Of a DNA stretch of 64,000 nt, positions 54,864 to 64,000 are shown piece after piece (the stretch's first letter is position 1; every line of letters starts with the position of its first letter). The stretch is taken from positions 61,226,923 to 61,290,922 of the forward strand of contig CM069459.1 of NCBI GenBank assembly GCA_035610835.1. Direction: 5' to 3'. The notes under the pieces were generated by a model, which saw only the letters and a program-made list of their open reading frames with translations, was not told the origin of the DNA and did not search any database. The DNA comes from Ophiura sarsii. Taxonomy: Eukaryota; Echinodermata; Ophiuroidea; Amphilepidida; Ophiuridae. A program made the translations under genes and the position numbers.

Positions 54864-56704
54864 CGGAATGACCATTTCATTCTTTTATATCCTTTGTTTT
54901 CCCCCGGCCCTAACGAAGTCCAAAAGTAAATTGGAGTCACCTAATTAAGCTAATGTAACAATCAAATGTATTGTCTCTAATAAGGTTCATAAATAATATT
55001 GTATGAACTCATTAAAGCATGTAAGGATCCTTTATGGGAGGACTATTCTTTATTTAGACCAGGTTTAAAGTTAGACCAGGTTTAAGTTGTTGTGTGCATA
55101 GACCTACTACGAGTTACGACCCATACATTAGCCTTTAGTTTACACAGGGCAACACACCCCAACATGTTTAGACCCGGGAAACAGTCACTGACTAAAGTGA
55201 CTTGAATTGACCAGGGTCTCTGTTTCCTCTGGCCTTACAGTGAATGCCATTGGTCGAACTCCTTGGGGAAATACAAAATACTCATCAAATATGGAACATG
55301 TTCTTTTCCAGGTAGAAATACATGTATACATTTGCCCATGCGTCAAGGTGGTTTGTATTCAAGCATTGAACCACCCTAGTAGCAGAGCCTTGAAGAAATG
55401 CATGCATTTAACGCACCGTGTAACTTGAGCTTTATGCATCCTCGTCGTTATGTTACATTCGTCAGATAAGAGACTGACAAATTCGCATACAGTAGAAAAC
55501 GAACACGCTTAGAATGAAAATTGAAAGGACAGAAATAAATCCCAGAAGACCGGATTCAAAAGATACGATTCAGCACATTAGAAAAGGTAAATTAGTTTTA
55601 CGTATTGAGTTGCTGACTACCCGATCAGTATAGCGTTTTTCCCATCTAAAATGATATCTTATTTATCTCATTGTTCCAGCCAGCGAAATATTATAAACGT
55701 TCTAACATTATTTGTTGGAAATAATTGATTAGATCAAATTATAGATTGGCAAAAATGCTAGGCAAACAAACATATCGATATAAACATACATCGGTGCTAA
55801 GAATTGTTTAACGATATCAATTCTCTCATATCAGTGTATGTACTGCTCTTTAAAAGCGAAGACTCGCTGCTCCGGCCATCCACCTTTTAAAGAAATTCCC
55901 GAAGATTGGAAGTTCTCTTTGCTATTTCTGATCAGTATGTCATCAATTGACAGTTGGGTAAGAACTGGATAGGATGGAGCTACCTCTTTAAGCCATGAAC
56001 TTGCTGTCGTAGCATGCTTTTCCTTCCGGGCATTGAATGATACAAGGATTCACGCACTCTGGTCAGGATATAAATGCATCTATATTTATTTAACATATTC
56101 ATATATCATAATGTAAATAAAATAACGTAACGTATACAATATAGAAGTCATAGTTCAAGAGTACCAAAGAATGTTTTACTTTCCACAAACATGCCCAAAC
56201 TTCAACATAAAAATGTAAGATGGCATACTCCATCATCAAGACAGTTGTGTGCATTCATAAGAGTATAATATAAAGCTTCATGAACTTTAATGTCATACAA
56301 AACTTTGAAAATATTTTTTCTTCTAAAACTGTCGATTCAAATAACGTAACAAAGGTATCGAATCGCAAGCCGCACTAGTAAATTAATCCTGCGCTCATAC
56401 ACAAGGGAAACTCACGCTCATCATACAATCAATACAGCCGAGACATACAAGCGCTATTCCAATATTAATACAGTGGCGTCGCACAGTAATGAACTAACAG
56501 CTGTGTTTTTACTCGCTTACGTTATATAACATGAATTGTTGATGAGTGTTAATGAGGTGGTTAATACGTGCTCTGAAAACATATGAATAGCTATTACCTC
56601 CTGCTTTTTAAAATATTTTATACGCTGCCTCTTAGAAACACTTTAACACGAACATGAAAATGGACAAAATTGATATGAAACTTATAAAACTTCAACATAT
56701 ATTA
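54864..56704. other. Noncoding stretch, no gene recognised
   Basis: Two TTTAGACCAGGTTTAA-like words near 55056-55086 resemble the neighbouring satellite. Otherwise nothing is supported. Confidence 0.45.
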
Positions 56705-57424
56705 TAGGGCGTGTCAAAAATGTGTTGCGTGTGTGAAATATGATTTTTGTGGCCATGTAAAATATACAAATTGGACGTGAAGTACTAATCATGCTTAAAT
56801 ATCTCCATTTTGGAGCTTTCGATATCAAATTAAGCTAAATCTACTCAGGCATGTCATATTCAGCTCTGGCCACTTTTTATTATATAGAATCGTCATTCAG
56901 TGTGTAATTGAACATAATCAATAACATCAATAATAATCTACATACTTAATGTTAATAGTTAGTTAAATTTGAGCAGAAAAAAATACATTTTCATCTATAT
57001 TATCCAATACATTCCACTAAATATAATTTTAGATGTAATTTAAAAATTACATTGACATATCCTATAATCATTATTGGAATCACAAAAGCAGGGTTTGTTT
57101 CAGTTGAAAGTCCAATTCTTATACAAAAGTAACCAAAGTGGGTTTCGCACTCGACTCATGTTCTTTTATATAATAATGTATACATTGTACAGCGCATTGG
57201 TCTTTTTTTGGAAATGCGCTATATAAATTCTTATAATAATAATAATAATAATAATAATGTTATTGAATTGATCATATTTCGGGAGTTATGTGATGATGTT
57301 TAATGGGATAAAGTGTTTTGAGAGAGGACTAATAGGGCTCACCAACGGGTTTTTTTGTTGAAATTATTGCGTTGTGGTTTTATTTTATTTTCTTCCTCTT
57401 GGGACTTTTTTTTGACACGTACTG
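56705..57424 (-). mobile_element. MITE C, inverted full-length copy
   Basis: Ends TAGGGCGTGTCAAAAATG and TTTTTTTGACACGTACTG, with TA at 56703-56704 and 57425-57426. The inside matches the complete copy at 52014 in reverse (GAATTGATCATATTTCGG, AATGGGATAAAGTGTTTTG). A ~100-base retroposon tail is inserted at 57159-57258. Confidence 0.85.
57159..57258 (+). mobile_element. SINE/LINE 3' tail inserted in MITE C
   Basis: TACAGCGCATTGGTC, then AATGCGCTATATAAATTC and (AAT)n, the common 3' end of L2/CR1-like LINEs and their SINEs. It has the same layout as the tail of the LINE fragment at 10880-10995. Confidence 0.75.
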
Positions 57425-60400
57425 TAGTTATAAAATCGAGAGCAAGTAGCGTATCTACAACTATACCACATAAACTGTGTAAATGCGGAGAATCAAATTA
57501 AGATTTGTGAAATTATAAATTGTTTACCACGGACATTCCGATTGAAGGTGTGGTTTTTCTTCTCCAGAGTATATTATTTCCGAGGGTCAGTGTTATACAA
57601 ATACCGTATGCATTATGCGCACTAAGGTTATTGCCTCATGAAGTTTGCAATTCATAAGGAGAGCGGAGAATGTAGCCTTCACATACAGCGCTTCTTTTAA
57701 AGACGTCTGACCTTCTTGAAGCATGTAATTAATATTTGTTCGAATGCCATGTTCAAGGTAACGTCCTGCCAAATAATAATCCAACATTGATATATTATAT
57801 TTTAGGTAATAACATTTTCTGTAACACATAATATGTCTACTAGACAACGAAAGTGGGTCAATGTTTACCACATGAACGGTCAGTCAAAGATGCGCTACCA
57901 TTATTCATTCGATAGAAATCATCGGTGTTACGGTTTCATCGACAGCATCAACCACTGCTACATCCACACCGTATGACTCAACACGATATGACGGGTAAAT
58001 CAAATGTCTCTTATCATGTTGATATTTGATATAATATGTCAGTCTAATAAAAGTACGAGCGATATTTCCAAAATTATGATCACAAAGCATATGGCTGTAG
58101 TTTATTGGATATGTCTTAATGTGCAGTTCATGTAATCATTATCGTATAGTCAAATGATCACGTTAAAGACGTTGTCCAGTTCTAATTTTGGTATTATAAG
58201 TAAGTAATACTATTTTACATTAAAAATTCAGAGTGTAGACATATTTTACATTATGTAGTTAGTAATGCTATAGGGAATTTTACAATCCTTTATTCAATGA
58301 GTCATATGGTATTTCTTTCAGCCAATATCACAATAAATCATTCTTGCTTAAACGCAGACCGGAGTAGACCGGAATATATTGGACATTTTGAAATGATTTC
58401 CACAGTAAGGACTGTAGGATCCACGCCACTAAATAAATAATGGATCAGTCCACGAAAGGCCTGTTGAATTGGGTGGGATGACACTCCTCTAAGTGAAATA
58501 TATAAAAATGCTCCAATGGTAGTGTTGTTGGCCAAACTTTTGATTGGATGATTATAGGATAAAGATAATCAAACAATATCAGTGCAAATGTTCTTGTTTT
58601 GACCAATTGTGTATAATTTTATAGTCATTTTAGAGACTTCAAATAATTGAGTAGAATTGCTTTGACCTAGGCTAGGCCTGGGCAGTCTACAAACATGCGT
58701 ATCTGCGACCGCGCATATCTCGAAAATGTTGCCTTGACCTTATTTATTTTTGTTGTTTGCAGGAAAGCCAAGACCATGATCTTCATACAAAATGTAAAGT
58801 TGAAGCAACCAGTTGCTTTATAGGCGAGAAAATGGCGTATAATTATGGTCCATTTTCACAGTAGGTATAAGGGATTTATATAGTGGTGTGAATCCTACAC
58901 GTAGTAACTAACGTTTGACTTGGAGAAACGGACTTTTAAGTAATTTGGATTTTTCTCGGGATTTTGATCGCATGCTAAATAAATTCGTGTAAACTAGAAA
59001 CATTTATAGATACATCTTGTTTGTTTCGTATAAAGGTTTTTATATTATTTGCACATATAACTACCAGTATAATTATAAAGCTTCCCCGGCATTGAATTCT
59101 TACTAATGACGTGCCCGAAAATAACGAGTTGACAAATATCTCAGCTTTTTACGTGTCGAGATGCTCTCGGACAGCTACAAAGAATATCGTATTTCCAAGT
59201 CGTCTAAAGACGTTTCAATTCTGTGAATATGTCCAGTGGGCGCGAATGCACTGATGTGGGAGGAAGTACTTTAATATCAGTGATTTCCCATTGGTCAACA
59301 TAGCCGTTAACAGCGTTGCCACATTAGAGGGTTTACTTCATACATACACTAATTGTTGGTATGAAACGCCGGACCGAGTGCTTAAGAAGAGTTTATTTAC
59401 GAATAGTATACGATGCAATACGATCTATTTGATTTTGTAAAGTGATACAATGAATATCTTGAAATCCTTCCATTTTGGGCTACAAATGCCCTGGACACTG
59501 ATATGACATCAGCAACTCTATAATATAGGTCGTTCCCAGTAGGTTGATTTCTCGTTACAGATCTGTTATGCCCTGTAGCACTTAGGAATAGCATGCTGAT
59601 CACTTTGACAATTGTACCATGTATCTTTGAATAGACTGTTTCCTATATCAAGTGGTCTTCTAAATGAAGTATGATTTTTTTTTCTTCATCAATGCTTATC
59701 ACTTGAGTCCCTAAATTATTTGAATGACAGTCAGAATGATATGTTAAAATTCAAGGTAACTCTTGATATGCTTTGTATTTGCTTCACCGCGATAGTAAAG
59801 AAAGCAATGCACTTGCGCAAATGTTAATATGCTCACAATAGCACACCCCCATCAACATCAACGTTCATTGATTTGTCTAATTTCTCTCGAAACAACGCAT
59901 ACACATGTATTGGTCTCTAATCAATGTACACTTTCCCACTCCGGCGTTCTCTATGAACACGTTCCGCAACGCCGTTACTCCTGGTTGAGATTATCACTTA
60001 TGGTAATTGCTCATTCACTGCACTAACATATGCGTAGCAAAGCAATGAAAAAGTATACCCATAAACAGAAATGAGTTTTACACTAACTCTTATAAATTTC
60101 ACCGTCGCGCGAACAGTGAAGCAACCATACATGTTGACACGAAGGTGCGTATATGGTTAGCAAGTTGTATATACGAAAGAAATTGCATACAAAGGTTAGC
60201 GTGTTGTTCGATTGTGAGCAACCATGGAGTATCTCCCCCTGCCATCCCCTTTACTCCCTTTCTTAGGGATTAGAAATAAAGAGTGCATTGCACCGAATGT
60301 GCTTATTTTGAAATGAGTATCCGTCACCTTCCCCTTAGGATCGATTAGACGAACATTTTGTTTTCGAATTTGTCACCAAAACAAAATCAACAATTGTTGA

Positions 60401-60439
60401 AAATTGTTAAATTTGTATGGGAAAATTTGATTTGTTGTT
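57425..60439. other. Noncoding stretch, no gene supported
   Basis: Three minus-strand frames (58338-58535, 57905-58090, 57593-57871) have a faint ankyrin-like look in the last one, but are too short and degenerate to call. No other feature is recognised. Confidence 0.4.
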
Positions 60440-60625
60440 GTTGTTGTAAATGTGTCCATTTGTTACAAATGTTTTCAAATGTATAAATCTGTTTCAAACG
60501 TTTTTAAAATGTTTGAATTTGTTTCAAATGTTTGAATGTGTTTCAAATGTTTGAATTTGTTTCAAATGTTTGAATTCATTTCAAATGTTTGAATTTGTTT
60601 CAAATGTTTTGAAATTATTTGCTTT
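60440..60625. repeat. 19-bp tandem repeat
   Basis: GAATTTGTTTCAAATGTTT is repeated with small changes about eight times. The unit has a partial palindrome (CAAACATTTG-type core). Confidence 0.9.
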
Positions 60626-61981
60626 TTCAAATGTTTAGAAAATGTTTGAACATTTCAAAAATTGTCGAAATTCACCGCAAAAAAAATGTCGAAATTTCCC
60701 GCATAAAAACACAACAAATTGCCCGACCGAACCACCCAACTTGAGAGGTCAGTTTACCAATAGAAGAGGGGTATTCGTCGCCTTATGTTGTATTGAGTTT
60801 AACGCGCAGGACGACTGCAGCCGCCCGTTAAAAATAATTCAGAATCCCAAACAATGAATCAAAAATGTCTATTCATATTTTAAATAGGGCACACCCACAC
60901 CATAAAAAAATCTAAGAAAGATTTCAAGTGATGGCGCCCTTTTATATATCTACTGGTTAGCTGTTGTCAGATGTTGTTATCAGTCAAGTCACCGCCCAAG
61001 ATTTGCTAAAAATATACATATAATAATGGTGTACTTTCACGAGCATTCTGGTCATTGTCAGGCTCTGGTCATTGTGATCCGTTGTTATGGCAACCATACA
61101 TTATCCTCAGCAAGTGTGCTATTTTCATGTGCATTAATTAAGCAACATATAAAGTGACGAACATCGTATGACTGTGATGGTATCTTTTATATCAAATTCT
61201 GCTTAGAAATTCTTGGCATGGGTAAGAGTATTAATTCCGGTCCATGTTCTGTTGTTGACTACCTTGAGAGTCAATGCTATGTAAATGATGTTTAATGTAC
61301 AGTGACGGCGCGATGGGAGGCAATCCTTGTCCCTCAGTCAGACTATCAATATCAATATCATATCAACCGAAAATATTGACTAATCATGTCAATAGCTGCA
61401 CATCAAATTAGCTTGAAATTAGTCTAAAATATTTAGTTTCAGACCAAATTAAGCTAATTTCAGGCATTTTTGACATTAAAAGCTAACATCTAAACGCGCT
61501 TTGCGTACATTTCACTTTGTTCCCCAACAAACAAACAAAATGTTTCTCTTGCCCCCCATGTTTTTCCCCCGTTTGCCGCAACTGTTAATGTGTAATACAT
61601 GTACATAATTTGTCTTATACTTGTTTCTATAACAAGTGGCGTCTTTAACACCAACCTGTCAATGCGTATACAAAACCTTTATTCATAAATATGGAATGAT
61701 ATACTAAAATCAACTCGATATTGAATGATATTATTGTAGCATTTGATACTTTATTAGGAAGAGATCGTTTTAGATGGAATCAAATTTGAAACACTAATAT
61801 TATACTTTCTCTAGTGATTATATACACAATTTCAGTATCGAATGTTTGTGAGTACACTGACATTAATATATACGACCTTTTCAAACAAATAAAGTAGGAA
61901 TGGGCGACATTAATACCTAACCCAGATCGAACTAACATTTTGGTTTTTAAGTGATGTGGGTTGAATTATTGACAATGTTAG
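60626..61981. other. Noncoding stretch
   Basis: Around 60715-60790 there is a diverged relative of 47650-47720. No gene is recognised. Confidence 0.45.
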
Positions 61982-62220
61982 CACTTTCCACGCGATTATA
62001 AGTTTTACTATATACAAAACAGATTTTTGAGAAACCTTTCCCAATTTACAAGGTCTATCTCAAGGATTACTGAACCAATACTAGGCATGTTTATACTTAT
62101 GTCAATGCATTTCTCATGGTGATTCCAATTATAGTTATGACATTTATCAATTTTGATATTTTTGACACATTTTGTGAAATTTTGGAATGTCGTCTGCCGC
62201 CACCTGCCGCGTGGAAAGTG
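61982..62220. mobile_element. TTAA-type MITE, complete copy
   Basis: Left end CACTTTCCACGCG after TTAG (61978-61981), right end CGCGTGGAAAGTG before TTAA (62221-62224). It is in opposite orientation to the copies at 24303 and 46181, with which it shares GACGACATTCCAAAAT and TTTCACAAAATGT. 239 bp, no coding frame. Confidence 0.88.
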
Positions 62221-63105
62221 TTAAACACACTACGGTGACTAGTGCATAGTATCTACATACAGTCTCTTATCCTGTCTGCCTGCCGAACTGTGTGCTCTAT
62301 TTCAACATGTCTCGACACGACATGATGTGCTTCATGTGTCGTGTATGCAGTAGAAGCATGGAACAAAAATAATACATGTGCTAGTGTATGGAGAAGGCGT
62401 GCAAGTGCATGTTCAATATAGAACATTACTATCGCCAGACAATGAGAATGTAAAACTAATATCTAAAATGGATATACATACAAACCAAATAGACGTTGTG
62501 TACCTTAATGTCAAAGTGTGCAAGCTAAATCCAATATGGAATGTAAACATACATATATTTTATATAAATATATACGGAAATACGAAATATGCATGTGCTT
62601 TAATTGGCAATGTGCTCATTAGATTAATAAGTATGGGTTTAATTATTTTCCCAGTCTTTTATAAGAATATTCAAATGTATCTACACAATAAGGGAGACAT
62701 CGAAAAGGGCGACCTCTATGTGTTCCCTCATTTCTGGATAAACTGTGCTGGGGACGCAATATTTTTGATAAAAACGCAGTAAATTGTAAACTGGACTCTT
62801 TATTGCGTCCATCTAGACGCAATAATTTTTAATCGTGTGTCAAGGTAATTTTGCATGTGTAAGCTTACAAATATCAGTTTTCGTGACAATCCGAATCAAA
62901 GTATACTTATTAATAATATATTAAATATTCTCGGTCTTCCTTGTAGAACTCTCGACCATCGTCCATGTTTTCGTCCCATCTTTACACATGTTTTCGTCGT
63001 GTCCGTAGTCGTGGTTGAATGCATACAACCACATAGTCCCCGTTTAACCACTCCGTATCCGATTCCGAAGTCACAACTCACAATTCGCAAATTACATTTT
63101 TGACT
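62221..63105. other. Noncoding or unassigned stretch with an open frame
   Basis: A 134-codon plus-strand frame ends at 62782. It begins with GTG and its first ATG is at about codon 31, leaving some 104 residues with a hydrophobic centre. No family is recognised, and such a frame can arise by chance in AT-rich DNA. A TATTGCGTCCATCTAGACGCAATA inverted repeat of nine-base arms follows near 62802-62824. Confidence 0.3.
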
Positions 63106-63194
63106 TGGACCCCATAATTTCTTCTCGGACCCCATAATTTTGAGAATTGGTAAATTATGGGGTCCAGTGGACCCCATAAGTGGACCCCATAATA
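63106..63194. repeat. Cluster of GGACCCCATAA words with hairpin
   Basis: Five copies of GGACCCCATAA or its complement occur within 90 bases. Two form a perfect 14-bp inverted repeat (63127-63140 and 63152-63165) around an 11-base loop. Confidence 0.85.
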
Positions 63195-64000
63195 TTTGTA
63201 CCTAACGAGAAGCCTGGACGGATGTATAGGGTACGTTATTCCAAAGCAAATCAAACAAAGGTACTGTTAGATGTAACTACTATACATTCTATATAATGTA
63301 AAACATGTGAGCAGTACCCATGGTACATACCGTTATATCTCAATCTAAATAACGTGATTGGATTTGCCATTACCAATTGCGACCTATGGCCAACTACTAC
63401 CAGTTAAAGGGCATGAAGAGATGTGTTGGAGGCTGCGCCCCTCAATTATGATACAAACTGGGATTTGTATATTTGTACAATTGTATTACATGTATGAACT
63501 TACACCTATAAGGATTAAGAAAAATCAGCCCTCTTTGTTCAACAACACCTCGATTCAAAAATGCTGGCTGAGCCGTAACCAGCATTTTACATCAAACCGT
63601 GTCCCCCTGCAGCACGCGTGATAAATAACGCGAATCGTATATACATAGAGGGCGTTTTTAAGAAACTGCTCAATAAATAGCGATGGTATTGTTTTAATCA
63701 AGTTTCGCTGTGTTTTTGTGAGTAAAAACAACAATAATGGTAATGTTTAATGTTCATCTTGAATTCAGAAGTAAATTAATTTAAGTTTAAAAAAATCTTC
63801 AACACTACTTCGTGTCCCTTTAATTAAGTAAGGTTAGTAAAGGCCAATGTGTATTTTACCGTTTGCCCTAATGATTTTCCGCCTGTCCTAAACAATCAAA
63901 TTCAATCGTGAAGAACCTGGATATTTTTGAAAGATTGTTCAACCTGACATTCTAACCTGTTTACCGACCTACATAATTTGCAACCAACATCTACGACGGA
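63195..64000. other. Noncoding stretch to the window end
   Basis: No gene is seen. About 63670-63750 matches the reverse complement of 1075-1165 (TACTCACAAAAA, CATCGCTATTTATTGA). Confidence 0.45.

Noticed and set aside
57593..58535. Three minus-strand frames with a faint ankyrin or SOCS-box look
   Set aside because: Only one stretch (LEHGIRTNIN.....GQTSL) resembles an ankyrin repeat. Frames are short, two lack ATG starts, and no splice model joins them convincingly.
62378..62782. A 134-codon open frame
   Set aside because: It starts with GTG, shows no recognisable domain, and lies in AT-rich noncoding sequence; it is mentioned only as unassigned.

Overview
This looks like a gene-poor, repeat-rich, AT-rich piece of animal nuclear genome, probably from a marine invertebrate. 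The evidence is two intronless class A GPCR genes, one single-exon immunoglobulin-domain receptor, CR1/L2-like and L1/Tx1-like LINE remains, Penelope-like retroelement remains, hAT and Tc1/mariner-like MITEs, and several satellites. No rRNA, CRISPR array, origin or prokaryotic operon is visible. The species cannot be fixed from sequence alone.

Layout. 1-7.4 kb: noncoding sequence, a dead 3.3-kb LINE on the minus strand, and a Penelope GIY-YIG fragment. 7.4-9.7 kb: a palindrome cluster, a foldback MITE, a minus-strand GPCR relic and a long inverted repeat. 9.74-15.55 kb: a composite DNA transposon (termini CCCTGTCACACCAT) holding two LINE fragments, a tandem duplication and a hAT element that itself carries another MITE. 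15.5-34.5 kb: two tandem GPCR units (genes at 19151-20122 and 29657-30634, about 10.5 kb apart). Each gene is preceded by an inverted copy of its own first ~45 codons, so the ancestral unit was probably a head-to-head receptor pair. 34.5-43 kb: dispersed repeats, a TA-flanked MITE with long G tracts, and a ~215-225-bp satellite derived partly from a TTAA-type MITE. 43.1-47.3 kb: a further, nearly identical copy of the GPCR-unit flank, without a receptor. 48.1-49.3 kb: the immunoglobulin receptor gene on the minus strand. 49.3-64 kb: mostly noncoding, with tandem arrays, foldback elements, MITEs and a striking 17-bp palindromic satellite at 54.5-54.9 kb.

Only three protein-coding genes are well supported. 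The two GPCRs are close paralogues (35 substitutions and two one-residue indels by hand alignment) and presumably respond to related, unidentified ligands at the cell surface. The Ig receptor has a cytoplasmic tail with three YxxI/L motifs at ITAM-like spacing and could signal through tyrosine phosphorylation. Nothing in the window links it to the GPCRs. The rest is mainly a layered record of transposition, segmental duplication and satellite formation.
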